NCBI RefSeq assembly: GCF_000153465.1
Contig: NZ_CH672387.1
Location: 3,077,903-3,141,902 of the forward strand
Source of the DNA: Aurantimonas manganoxydans SI85-9A1
Lineage (GTDB): Bacteria > Pseudomonadota > Alphaproteobacteria > Rhizobiales > Rhizobiaceae
DNA: 64,000 bases
Direction of reading: 5' to 3'
Positions within the stretch are counted from its first letter, which is position 1, and each line of letters begins with the position of its first letter. A program made the translations under genes and the position numbers. Of the stretch, positions 8,861-17,316 are shown in pieces. The notes below the pieces were generated by a model. The model was not told where the DNA came from. It ran no database searches and saw only the letters and a program-made list of their open reading frames with translations.

Positions 8861-10107
8861 TCCGTTTCGATGATCGCGACTACGATTTCGCCGCGCTGCT
8901 CGCCCTCGCCGCGCAGATGCAGCAGGGCGGCCGGCTGGGCAGCACGCTGCACGGCACCCACGCCGTCTGCCTGACCGATCCGGCCGAACTGATGGCGGCG
9001 TTCCTGCTGATCCGGCAGGAGGGCGGCAGCATCATGCCGCTGCACCCGGCGACGCCGTCGACGGCGGCCCGGCGCATCGCGCTCAGCGCCTGCTGCGACA
9101 CGCTGACCTTCGGCCGTGCGCCGGCCGAGGCGCTGGAGCCCGACGCCCGCCAGCGCGAATTCGGCCATCGCCTGATCCAGACCAGTTCCGGCACGACGGG
9201 CGAGGCGAAGATCATCGCCCGGACCTTCGAGGACATCGAGGCCGAGATCGAATCCTATGTCGGCTTCTTCGAGGGCGCCCATGACAAGGTGCCGGTGGTG
9301 GCCTGCCCGATCAGCCATTCCTACGGCCTGATCTGCGGCCTTCTGGCCGGTGTCGCGCGCGGCGTGACCCCACTGGTGCTGTCGCCGGACAATCCGAAAT
9401 ACGTCCTGTCCCGCATGGCCGAGATGGAGCGGCCGCTCCTCTACGCCGCGCCGGCCTTTCTCAACGTGGCGGCCCGCTTCCTGAAGCCGGGCGAGACCAT
9501 GCATGCGGCGATGACCTCCGGCACGCTGCTGCCGGCGCCCTGGTTCGAGGCAATCCGCGCCAGGACCGGCACCCTGTTCCAGCAATATGGCTGTTCGGAA
9601 GCCGGTGTGGTCGCGGTCAGCGAGGATCTCGTTGCGGCGAACGAGATGGGCCGGCCGCTGCCCCATCACCGGCTGCGGGCCGGCACGGCGGCGGAACCGG
9701 CGGAGATCATCGTCGACACGCCGTGGGGCACGGTCGGCACCCGCGATCTCGGCCATCTGCGCGACGACGGCGTTCTCGTCTTCGACGCGCGCCTCGACGA
9801 CACGATCATCGTCTCGGGCCTCAACGTCTATCCGCGCGAGGTCGAGGACGTGGTCATGGCCATGCCGGGCATCGAGGACGCCGTGGTGTTCGGCCTGGAC
9901 GACGCCTTTGCCGGCGGGCGCGTCGCGCTCGTCTACACCGGCGCTGACGACGTCACCGAGGCCGCCATCGCGCAATGGTGCGGCACGCAGCTCGCCGGCC
10001 ACCAGCGCCCGCGCGCGATGCGCCGCGCCGCCGCGATCCCGCGCGGCGGTACCGGCAAGATCAGCCGCCGCGAGATCCGCAGCCTCTACACTGAAGACCG
10101 ACTCTAG
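8857..10107 (+). CDS. Aryl-AMP ligase (acyl-adenylate synthetase), AsbC-like
   Basis: A 416-residue ANL-superfamily adenylating enzyme. The phosphate-binding loop is TSSGTTGEAK (109-118). YGCSEAG lies near residue 247, the GTRDLGHLRDDGVLVF hinge region follows, and the C-terminal catalytic-lysine motif is GTGKISR (398-404). It is shorter than stand-alone DhbE/EntE ligases (about 540 residues) and similar in size to AsbC, which activates 3,4-dihydroxybenzoate and loads it on AsbD. The start overlaps the previous stop (ATGA). The reading frame extends far upstream through the preceding gene, but this ATG fits the overlap pattern and domain start. Substrate identity (3,4-DHB) is inferred from the operon. 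Confidence 0.88.
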   Translation: MIRFDDRDYDFAALLALAAQMQQGGRLGSTLHGTHAVCLTDPAELMAAFLLIRQEGGSIMPLHPATPSTAARRIALSACCDTLTFGRAPAEALEPDARQREFGHRLIQTSSGTTGEAKIIARTFEDIEAEIESYVGFFEGAHDKVPVVACPISHSYGLICGLLAGVARGVTPLVLSPDNPKYVLSRMAEMERPLLYAAPAFLNVAARFLKPGETMHAAMTSGTLLPAPWFEAIRARTGTLFQQYGCSEAGVVAVSEDLVAANEMGRPLPHHRLRAGTAAEPAEIIVDTPWGTVGTRDLGHLRDDGVLVFDARLDDTIIVSGLNVYPREVEDVVMAMPGIEDAVVFGLDDAFAGGRVALVYTGADDVTEAAIAQWCGTQLAGHQRPRAMRRAAAIPRGGTGKISRREIRSLYTEDRL

Positions 10108-10115
10108 AGATCATC

Positions 10116-11402
10116 ATGGACCAGCCCGCAGCACCTTCCCTTCTCGACACCGTCCGCATGGTCCTCGCCGAGGAGATCCGGCATCCCGGCATGGAACGCT
10201 TCGCCCTAGCCGCCCGGCTGCGCGAGGATCTCGGGATCGATTCCGTCATCCTGATGGAGCTTCTGGTGCGGCTGGAAACCGGCCACGGCTTCGAGGTGCC
10301 GAAGACCGCGCTGGACAGCGCGCGACTGATCACCATCGGCGATCTGCTCGCCCAGTTCGGCCCCGACCAGGCCGGCACGGACCTCGCGCCGCGGGTGCGG
10401 CCGGCGATCGATCCGGCGGCCGGGCGCGCCGAGGCCCGGGCGGCGGCCGGCGTGCACGGCGAAATGCCCATGGACATCAAGGTCCATTGCTATGTGAGCT
10501 GTCTCTGCGACGGGCTGAAGCGCCGCGATGGGATCGACCACCGCCCCTTCTACGCGGCCATCCCGGATTCGCCCTTCGCCCTCGATGACCGGATGCGGAT
10601 CCGCTACCACGCGGCCGGCATGACCCATGGCGATTTCCGCGACTGGTTCGCGTCACTGTACGGCGCCACGATCACGCCGGTCGCGGATTCCGACACGCTG
10701 CTCGCCGCCGCAAAGAGCCCCGCCGAGGGCATCGACACGATGGTGATGGTCGATCTCCACCGCCTGCCGGAGCGCGAGAACCCGTTCGACCGCGATCCCT
10801 TCCCCCATTACGCGCTGCTGGCGCCCCATGACGAGCCGGGCAAGCTGCTCATGCGGGACGTCGATTTCCGCTGGGAAGGCCCGCTCGCGGCCGACCGGCT
10901 GGCCGCCGCCATGGCCAGCCCGCATGTCTCGGGCGGCTTCCTGATCGACCATCGGGGCAGCCGTCCACCTGAGCAAGCGGCGCTCGCTGCCTTCTTCCGG
11001 TCGGTGATCCGGCTCGACGTGAACCCCTTCGCGACCGGGCTCAGACGCGTCCTCGCCGCCCATGCCGGCGCCCGCGCGACACGGCCGCTGGCCGATCTGC
11101 CGGAGGCGGTCGCCGAACTGCCGATCCTGGTGATCCGCAAATATGCCTATGAGCACGTCATCGCCTTCTTCTGGCGCACGCTCGGACGGGACACGGCGAG
11201 CTTCGACTTCTGGGCCGACGAGATCGAGCGGCTGGTGCAGGGCTATCGCAGCGCGCATTTCGAATGCGCCAAGCTGGCCGCCGGCCGGGCGCCTGTCGAC
11301 ACGACCCAACTGGAACGGCTGATTGCCGGCCTGGAAGCGCTGGAGGGTGCGATCAAGGCCGAGATCCTGCGCTGCACGAGCGAGCTCGAGCAGGCGGCCT
11401 GA
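10116..11402 (+). CDS. AsbD-AsbE-like fusion: aryl carrier protein plus siderophore transferase
   Basis: A 428-residue two-domain protein. Residues 1-85 are an acyl/aryl carrier domain with the phosphopantetheine site LGIDSV (Ser43) and flanking RLREDL and ILMELL helices. A proline/alanine-rich linker (about 90-125) leads to a domain starting at DIKVHCYVSCLCDGLKRRDG that resembles petrobactin AsbE, the enzyme that moves the carrier-bound 3,4-dihydroxybenzoyl group onto spermidine. In Bacillus, AsbD and AsbE are separate proteins. Here one chain would deliver the aryl thioester in cis. It starts nine bases after the ligase gene and ends the operon. The D/E assignment rests on motif and gene order. 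Confidence 0.82.
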   Translation: MDQPAAPSLLDTVRMVLAEEIRHPGMERFALAARLREDLGIDSVILMELLVRLETGHGFEVPKTALDSARLITIGDLLAQFGPDQAGTDLAPRVRPAIDPAAGRAEARAAAGVHGEMPMDIKVHCYVSCLCDGLKRRDGIDHRPFYAAIPDSPFALDDRMRIRYHAAGMTHGDFRDWFASLYGATITPVADSDTLLAAAKSPAEGIDTMVMVDLHRLPERENPFDRDPFPHYALLAPHDEPGKLLMRDVDFRWEGPLAADRLAAAMASPHVSGGFLIDHRGSRPPEQAALAAFFRSVIRLDVNPFATGLRRVLAAHAGARATRPLADLPEAVAELPILVIRKYAYEHVIAFFWRTLGRDTASFDFWADEIERLVQGYRSAHFECAKLAAGRAPVDTTQLERLIAGLEALEGAIKAEILRCTSELEQAA

Positions 11403-11603
11403 GCGCCGCCTGCGCCCGCCTGTCGCCCTCGGTAGCCATTGACAGAACCGGCAAGCTCCGGCCGTCTGTCCCCAACGCCAGACCGCCAGCCTCACCGGCT
11501 CACGGCCGGGCGTCGGGGGACGGCATGGAGAGGTCGGCGCGATGACGAGAGATTGCCAGGCAGGGGCGCCCAAGCCGGCGCGACGGTCCGCTTAGGCGCG
11601 GGC

Positions 11604-13001
11604 ATGTTGGACCTTCCCAGCCTCACGCTCACCTATCTCCTGTGCGAATGGGCCGTCCGCCTGGTGATGATCGTGGTCATTCCGCTGCGCCGGCCGCCGG
11701 AATCGGCGCGCAGCTGGCTCTTGCTGGTCCTGTTCCTGCCGATCCCGGCCCTGATCCTCTACCGCCTGATCGGGCGGGCGAGTTTTCCGGCCTGGCGCAC
11801 CGCGCGCTTCGCCGCGACGGCGTCGGAACGCTCCCGGGTGGCGCGCGACCTGCCCGTCCCCGCCCACGCCCCGGACCGGCTGTCGCGGCTTGCCGAGGCG
11901 CTCGGCGGCTTTCCGGCCTGCGACGGCAACCGGGTCGACCTCTTCACCGACTACGACGCCACGATCGACGCCATGGTGGCGGCCATCGACGGCGCCCGCA
12001 CGCAGGTTCATCTCCTCACCTACATCTTCGCCGACGACCGGACGGGCACCAAGATCGCCGACGCGCTGGGGCGGGCCGTCGCCCGCGGCGTGGCCGTCCG
12101 GGTGCTGATCGACGCGCTCGGCTCGCGGCCCTGGATCAAGCGCAGCCTGCCGATGCTGACCGCCCGCGGCGTCGACGCCCGGCTCGCCCTGCCGGTGCGC
12201 TTCGCGGCCCTGCGGCGCACCCGCAGCGACCTTCGCAATCACCGCAAGCTCTGCCTGATCGATGGCGAAATCGCCTTCGTCGGCTCGCAGAACATCGTCG
12301 ACCGCGACTTCAAGCCGGGCATTCGCAACGACGAACTGGTCGGCCGGGTGGAAGGCCCCGCCACCGCCGCGCTGGAGGCGGTCTTTGCTGGCGACTGGTA
12401 TCTGGAGACCGAGACGCGGCTCGCGCCCCTGCCCGTTGCGCGTACAGCCGGCGATGCCGTCCTGCAGGCAATGCCGAGCGGACCGGATTTCGGCGTTCCG
12501 GGCTATGAGAGGCTGCTGATCGAACTGGTCCACGGCGCCGAACGCCGGGTCGCGATCGTGTCGCCCTACCTCATTCCCGACGAAGCGCTACTGACCGCCC
12601 TGAAGAATGGCGTCACCCGCGGCGTGGAGATCAATCTGATCGTCTCGCAGGTCGTCGATCAGCGGCTCGTCAGCCTGGCCCAGCGATCCTATTACGACGA
12701 GCTTCTGGCGGCCGGCGTTCGCCTCTACCGCTATCGCGACCATCTGCTGCACGCCAAGAACGTGTCGATCGACGGGCGGGTCGGCGTCATCGGCTCCAGC
12801 AATACCGACGTGCGCTCTTTCATGCTGAACGCCGAGATCAGCCTGATCCTGCATGGCGAGGAGGCCAGTGGCCGTCTCGACGCCGCCCAACGCCACTACA
12901 TCGCGCATAGCGACCCGCTGACGCTGGACGACTGGCGGGCACGCCCGCGCGGCACACGGCTTCTGGAAAACCTCGCCCGGTTGGTCAGCCCGCTCCTGTA
13001 G
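11604..13001 (+). CDS. cls: Cardiolipin synthase (phospholipase D family)
   Basis: A 465-residue membrane enzyme with two PLD catalytic motifs, H213-K215-D220 in HRKLCLIDGEIAFVGSQN and H383-K385-D390 in HAKNVSIDGRVGVIGSSN. It has two N-terminal transmembrane segments (about 6-28 and 38-58), the layout of bacterial ClsA-type cardiolipin synthases. These join two phosphatidylglycerols into cardiolipin at the inner membrane. The ATG at 11604 puts the hydrophobic segment MLDLPSLTLTYLLCEW at the N-terminus. Upstream in-frame sequence is arginine/proline-rich and looks non-coding. It lies 201 bases after the siderophore operon, and its stop is 44 bases from the convergent ggt stop. Confidence 0.88.
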   Translation: MLDLPSLTLTYLLCEWAVRLVMIVVIPLRRPPESARSWLLLVLFLPIPALILYRLIGRASFPAWRTARFAATASERSRVARDLPVPAHAPDRLSRLAEALGGFPACDGNRVDLFTDYDATIDAMVAAIDGARTQVHLLTYIFADDRTGTKIADALGRAVARGVAVRVLIDALGSRPWIKRSLPMLTARGVDARLALPVRFAALRRTRSDLRNHRKLCLIDGEIAFVGSQNIVDRDFKPGIRNDELVGRVEGPATAALEAVFAGDWYLETETRLAPLPVARTAGDAVLQAMPSGPDFGVPGYERLLIELVHGAERRVAIVSPYLIPDEALLTALKNGVTRGVEINLIVSQVVDQRLVSLAQRSYYDELLAAGVRLYRYRDHLLHAKNVSIDGRVGVIGSSNTDVRSFMLNAEISLILHGEEASGRLDAAQRHYIAHSDPLTLDDWRARPRGTRLLENLARLVSPLL

Positions 13002-13045
13002 CGCCATCGGCCGAGGCGGCGTTCCGACAAGTGCGGTGCCCGCCG

Positions 13046-14620
13046 CTATTCGGTGGCCGCGACATCCTCTTCGGCGACGGCGTCGCCCCAGGGCGAGACG
13101 ATCTCGGTGGCGCCCCAGTTGGTCGCCCCCTGCCGCGCCACGCCGGAGGGACAGGCGAAGGCATAGGGAAAGACCGTCCGCGGCACGGTCTCGACCCGGT
13201 GGGTTCGCCGCAGCGCAGCCAGATCGGCGTCCGGGATCGCTTCGTCGGCAATCACCATGTCGCCGCCCGACACGTCGATGCGCGGCGCGTGGAAGGCGGC
13301 GTCGAGGTCGCGTCCCGACAGCATGTGGCGGGCAAGCTGGAACACGGCCGGCAGGATCTTGCGTCCGCCCGAGGCGCCGAGCGCAAACCGCGTGTTTCCG
13401 CTTTCGCCGAGGATCGGGCAGACATTCATCAGGCAGCGCTTGCCGCCGGCGAGCGCGTTCGGCCCGCCCTGTTCGGGATCGAACCACATGATGCCGTTGT
13501 TCAGAAGCAGTCCGGTCGAGGGCGAGACCACCCGCGACCCGAAGACCGACAGCAGCGTCTGGGTCATTGCCACCATGTTGCCGCGCCTGTCGACGATGGA
13601 GAAATGCGTCGTCGAGCCGGGCGCGGCCGGGCTGTCATGGTCGCCCATCCGGGCCAGACGATCCGCATAGGCTGCGGACAACGCATCCGCGGTCGCCGCC
13701 AGTTCGTCGCCGGGCCTGGCGAAAGATCCCGCCGCCGCGTAGCGCGCAAAGGCATCGGCCAGCGTCGGCCCCGCCGTCAGCTCGGGCGTCACGTGCAGCC
13801 GGCCGCCCGGCGCCGCGAAGGAGAGCGGCGTCTGGATTTCGGCACGATAGGCGGCGAGATCCGTAAAGGTCAGCGAGCCGCCCTTCTCGGCGACGTCGCG
13901 GGCGAGCTCGCGGGCGACGTCGCCCTCGTGCATCTCGCGCGGCCCGTTGCGGGCGATGGCGTCCAGCGTGTCGGCCATCCGGCCCATGGCGAGGCGGATG
14001 TCGGTCAGTGCCGTCCACCCGCCGACCGGTGGCCAGACCCCGTCCTCCAGGAACAGCGCCGCGGCGTCGGGATCGCGCGCCAGCGACCGCGCCGCCGAGG
14101 CGATCATCAGGCCGGCGTACCAGTCGATCTTCAGCCCCTCGCGGGCCATCGCCGCCGCCGGCTGGACGAGATCGTGCCAGGGCATGCGCCCCCAGCGAGC
14201 ATGGGCGATGCCGATGCCGTCCACGACACCCGGCACCGCCACCGCCGTCGCGCCCTCGATATTGCGGTCGCCGACCACCCGCTTCCAGGGAAAAAGATCA
14301 CTCGCGCGGCCCTCCCCGGCCAGCGGAAACGCCGCCGGGTCGAGCCCGGCCGGGGCCCGCATGCCGTAATAGACTGCGTAGGGTTTCGCCTCGTCGGCCC
14401 GCCACACCATCATCGCGCCGCCGCCGGCCGGGCCGCTCATCCAGGGCTCCAGCACGCCCATGCCGAAGGAGACGGCGGTCGCCGCGTCGAGGGCATCGCC
14501 GCCGGCCGCCAGGACTTGTGCGCCGAGTTCCGCAACCCGGCGATGCTGGGCGGCGACGATGCCGGTCTGCGACATGCGGGCCGGCTTGGTGACGATCTGG
14601 GAGCGGGAGAAATTGGTCAT
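13046..14620 (-). CDS. Gamma-glutamyltransferase family protein
   Basis: A 524-residue N-terminal-nucleophile hydrolase of the gamma-glutamyltranspeptidase family. The autocleavage/catalytic site is GSTTHFSIVD, with Thr337 as predicted nucleophile, followed by GNMVAMTQTL. The glycine-rich ALGASGGRKI segment lies in the small subunit. No clear signal peptide is visible, unlike classical periplasmic GGT, so a cytoplasmic role is possible. The ATG at 14620 follows a GGGGA ribosome-binding site. It lies 83 bases downstream of the iclR-family gene on the same strand and is divergent from the peptide ABC operon, suggesting a role in hydrolysing imported gamma-glutamyl or related amides. Confidence 0.87.
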   Translation of the reverse strand: MTNFSRSQIVTKPARMSQTGIVAAQHRRVAELGAQVLAAGGDALDAATAVSFGMGVLEPWMSGPAGGGAMMVWRADEAKPYAVYYGMRAPAGLDPAAFPLAGEGRASDLFPWKRVVGDRNIEGATAVAVPGVVDGIGIAHARWGRMPWHDLVQPAAAMAREGLKIDWYAGLMIASAARSLARDPDAAALFLEDGVWPPVGGWTALTDIRLAMGRMADTLDAIARNGPREMHEGDVARELARDVAEKGGSLTFTDLAAYRAEIQTPLSFAAPGGRLHVTPELTAGPTLADAFARYAAAGSFARPGDELAATADALSAAYADRLARMGDHDSPAAPGSTTHFSIVDRRGNMVAMTQTLLSVFGSRVVSPSTGLLLNNGIMWFDPEQGGPNALAGGKRCLMNVCPILGESGNTRFALGASGGRKILPAVFQLARHMLSGRDLDAAFHAPRIDVSGGDMVIADEAIPDADLAALRRTHRVETVPRTVFPYAFACPSGVARQGATNWGATEIVSPWGDAVAEEDVAATE

Positions 14621-14703
14621 GGACGTCCCCGGATACGGGTGAGTGGGTGCATGGCAGGACGGGTGCGGTGTTCCGCCCGCGACCCTTCGGCATGGGCGGC
14701 CGG

Positions 14704-15471
14704 TCAGCCGACGCCGTTGGCGGCATCGAGCAAGGGCGGGATGATCTCGGCCTCCAGCCGTTCGCGGGTCCAAGCGGTGCCGCTGACCGAGCAATGGATC
14801 GCCCCGCCGGTCTGCGGGTCGCGGCCGACGGCCACGGCGACGCCGAGCTCGTTCATCTGCACCTCGTTCTCGGCGATGGAGTAGCCGGTCTCGGCCGCTG
14901 CCTCGACGAGGGCGCTGACGGCGCCGCGGTCCATCACCGTCGCAGGCGTGAACCGCCGCATCGGCCATTCCTCGACGCAGCGGCGGCGGGTCTCGGCGCC
15001 GAGGCGCGAGAGCATCACCCGGCCGCTCGACGTGTTCAGCGCCGGAACCCGGCGCCCGACGATGGAAGCGCCAAAGCTTGTGCGGGCGCTGGGCAGGCGG
15101 ACGATGTAGACGATGTCGGGGCCGTCGATGCGCGAGAAATTGATGGTTTCGCCCAGCGACTGGTGCAGGTCGATCAGCTTGGGCATCGCCGTATGGACCA
15201 GCTCCTGCGACCAGAAATAGGCGTTGGCGAGCTCGGTCATCCGGATCGACGGACTGTAGCGCCGGGTGGTCGGGTCCTTGTCGAGATAGCCCAGACGGGT
15301 GAAGGTGGTGACCAGACGCTGAACGCTGCTGCGGTCGAGCCCGGTCGCCGCGGACAATTCGGTCAGGCCCATGCGCGAACGCTCGGGCGCGAAGGCCTCC
15401 AGAAGGGTCATCGCCTTGCCGAGCGAGGCAACGAAGTGGCCGTCCTTTTGAATGTCCCGGTCTGCCGGCAT
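14704..15471 (-). CDS. IclR-family transcriptional regulator
   Basis: A 255-residue regulator. A winged helix-turn-helix at about residues 14-75 (GLTELSAATGLDRSSVQRLV) precedes a C-terminal IclR effector domain with ALNTSSGRVMLSRL and the AENEVQMNELGVAVAVG signature. The ATG at 15471 is given; a GTG four codons upstream (15483) is an alternative. It is divergent from the peptide-uptake operon across a 148-base region containing a promoter overlapped by one palindrome and a second palindrome downstream. It therefore probably regulates both that operon and its own ggt partner. The effector is unknown. Confidence 0.88.
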   Translation of the reverse strand: MPADRDIQKDGHFVASLGKAMTLLEAFAPERSRMGLTELSAATGLDRSSVQRLVTTFTRLGYLDKDPTTRRYSPSIRMTELANAYFWSQELVHTAMPKLIDLHQSLGETINFSRIDGPDIVYIVRLPSARTSFGASIVGRRVPALNTSSGRVMLSRLGAETRRRCVEEWPMRRFTPATVMDRGAVSALVEAAAETGYSIAENEVQMNELGVAVAVGRDPQTGGAIHCSVSGTAWTRERLEAEIIPPLLDAANGVG

Positions 15472-15505
15472 GCTGCGCTGCACACTATTTGATCAATTCG
15501 GAGTG

Positions 15506-15535
15506 TTGACTGAATCGTAGCCGTGTTCCTACGAT
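15506..15535 (+). promoter_or_regulatory. Predicted promoter of the peptide ABC operon with overlapping operator
   Basis: TTGACT (15506-15511) and TACGAT (15530-15535) are separated by 18 bases, about 85 bases before the binding-protein ATG. A perfect inverted repeat ATCGTAG-N8-CTACGAT (15514-15535) covers the spacer and -10 element. A regulator bound here would block RNA polymerase. The divergent IclR protein is the obvious candidate, by position only. Confidence 0.55.
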
Positions 15536-15552
15536 ACCACAATCCGCAAACG

Positions 15553-15571
15553 GTTATCGGCATGCGATAAC
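15553..15571. promoter_or_regulatory. Palindromic operator candidate downstream of the promoter
   Basis: A perfect 7-bp inverted repeat GTTATCG-GCATG-CGATAAC lies just downstream of the predicted promoter and 49 bases before the binding-protein start. It is unrelated in sequence to the first palindrome, so either a second regulator or a transcript hairpin is possible. Confidence 0.4.
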
Positions 15572-15619
15572 GGGCGGAGATGTCCCGGCCCCCGAGCCCT
15601 ACCCTTCGGAGACGCATTG

Positions 15620-17233
15620 ATGTCCTTCTTCTCTGCCGCTTCCACCTTCCGACCAACGCGGGCGATCCGAACCGCCCTGCTCGCCTCCGTCGTCGCCATG
15701 ACGGGCCTTGCCGGCGGCCCCGCCGCCGCCCAGGAAATCCGCGCCGTGATGCATTCGGGCATCCGCGTCCTCGATCCCGTGATCACCACCGCGCACATCA
15801 CGCGCAACCACGGCTACATGATCTACGACACGCTTCTGGGCATGGACGAGAACCTGAAGCCGCAGCCGCAGATGGCCAGCTGGGAGATCTCCGACGACAA
15901 GCTCACCTACAGCTTCACCCTGCGCGACGGCCTGAAATGGCATGACGGCGCGCCGGTGACGGCGGCCGACGTGGTCGCCTCGCTGAAGCGCTGGGGCGAA
16001 CGCGACGGCGGCGCCCAGATGATGTTCAAATACGTGGCGAGCCTCGAGGCCAAGGACGACAAGACCGCGGTCCTGACCCTGTCCGAGCCGTTCTCCTACG
16101 TCCTCGAACTGATCGCCAAGCCGTCGGGCCTGCCGTCCTTCATCATGCCGGAGCGCGTCGCTAAGACGCCCTCCGGCGAGGCGATCACCGACTATACCGG
16201 CTCCGGCCCGTTCACCTTCGTCGAGGCCGAGTTCGAACCCGGCGTGCGCGCCGTCTACGACAAGAACCCCGACTATGTGCCGCGCGACGAGGCACCGAGT
16301 TGGACCGCCGGCGGCAAGGTGGTGAATGTCGACCGCGTGACCTGGGTGGTCATGCCGGACGCGCAGACCGCGGTGAACGCCATCAATGGCGGCGAGATCG
16401 ACTATATCGAGCAGACACCGACCGACCTTCTGCCGCTGCTTCAGGGCAATCCCGAGCTGACGGTGATGACCCTCGCCGATTACGGCTACCAGACCATGGG
16501 CCGACTCAACTGGCTCTACCCGCCCTTCGACAATGTCGAGATCCGGCGTGCCGCCATGGCGGCGCTCGGCCAGGAGCCGATCCTCGCCGCCCTCGTCGGC
16601 AATCCGGAATATCAGGACACCTGCGGCTCGATGTATGGCTGCAACACGCCGTTCGCGACCGAGGCCGGCGATGAGCTGATCATGAAGGGCCCGCAGCCCG
16701 AGGTCGCCAAGAAGATGCTCGACGAGGCCGGCTATGACGGCACCCCGGTCGTCCTGATGCAGCCGACCGATGTCGGCTCCGTCGGCCCGCAGCCGGTGGT
16801 CGCCGCCCAGCTCCTGCGCCAGGCCGGCTTCACCGTCGACATGCAGCCGATGGACTGGCAGACCCTCGTGACCCGACGCGCCAGCCAGTCCGCGCCCGCC
16901 GACGGCGGCTGGAACATGTTCTTCACCAACTGGATCATCCCGGAGGTGTGGAGCCCGCTCAACAACCCGATGCTGAACGGCGGCGGCAAGGAAGCGGCCT
17001 GGTTCGGCTGGCCGGACGATCCGAAGCTGGAGGAACTGCGCGTCGCCTTCGCCAAGGCCGGCGACGAGGCCGAGCGAAAGAAGATCGCCGAGGACATCCA
17101 GGCCCACGCCTATGACGTCGTCAACTACATCCCGGTCGGCGAGTACCGGATCCCGACGACGATCTCCAACAAGCTGACCGACGTCATGAAGATGCCGGTT
17201 CCGGTGTTCTGGAGCGTCCAGAAGACCGACTGA
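15620..17233 (+). CDS. Periplasmic peptide-binding protein of an ABC importer (SBP family 5)
   Basis: A 537-residue solute-binding protein of the DppA/OppA type. It has a signal peptide (about 1-36, ending GGPAAAQ), then the family signature near GLKWHDGAPVTAADVVASLKR, where SBP_bac_5 proteins open the binding cleft. It lacks a lipobox, so it should be free in the periplasm. The ATG at 15620 has a GGAGA ribosome-binding site. It is the first gene of an operon with two permeases and a fused ATPase, followed by four hydrolases acting on amide bonds. The context suggests peptides or acylated amino acids as cargo. Confidence 0.9.
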   Translation: MSFFSAASTFRPTRAIRTALLASVVAMTGLAGGPAAAQEIRAVMHSGIRVLDPVITTAHITRNHGYMIYDTLLGMDENLKPQPQMASWEISDDKLTYSFTLRDGLKWHDGAPVTAADVVASLKRWGERDGGAQMMFKYVASLEAKDDKTAVLTLSEPFSYVLELIAKPSGLPSFIMPERVAKTPSGEAITDYTGSGPFTFVEAEFEPGVRAVYDKNPDYVPRDEAPSWTAGGKVVNVDRVTWVVMPDAQTAVNAINGGEIDYIEQTPTDLLPLLQGNPELTVMTLADYGYQTMGRLNWLYPPFDNVEIRRAAMAALGQEPILAALVGNPEYQDTCGSMYGCNTPFATEAGDELIMKGPQPEVAKKMLDEAGYDGTPVVLMQPTDVGSVGPQPVVAAQLLRQAGFTVDMQPMDWQTLVTRRASQSAPADGGWNMFFTNWIIPEVWSPLNNPMLNGGGKEAAWFGWPDDPKLEELRVAFAKAGDEAERKKIAEDIQAHAYDVVNYIPVGEYRIPTTISNKLTDVMKMPVPVFWSVQKTD

Positions 17234-17246
17234 CGCCATGCCCGTA

Positions 17247-17272
17247 ACGCCGCGTCGCTGACGGCGCGGCGT
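17247..17272 (+). terminator. Intercistronic stem-loop after the binding-protein gene
   Basis: An inverted repeat ACGCCGCG/CGCGGCGT with a 10-base loop, 13 bases past the binding-protein stop and 45 bases before the permease start. Hairpins at this position commonly protect the upstream message or partly terminate transcription, which gives more binding protein than permease. Confidence 0.5.
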
Positions 17273-17316
17273 CACCCGTTCCCTTCTGCAGCGTCCTGCG
17301 CCGCGAGGCTCGACCA

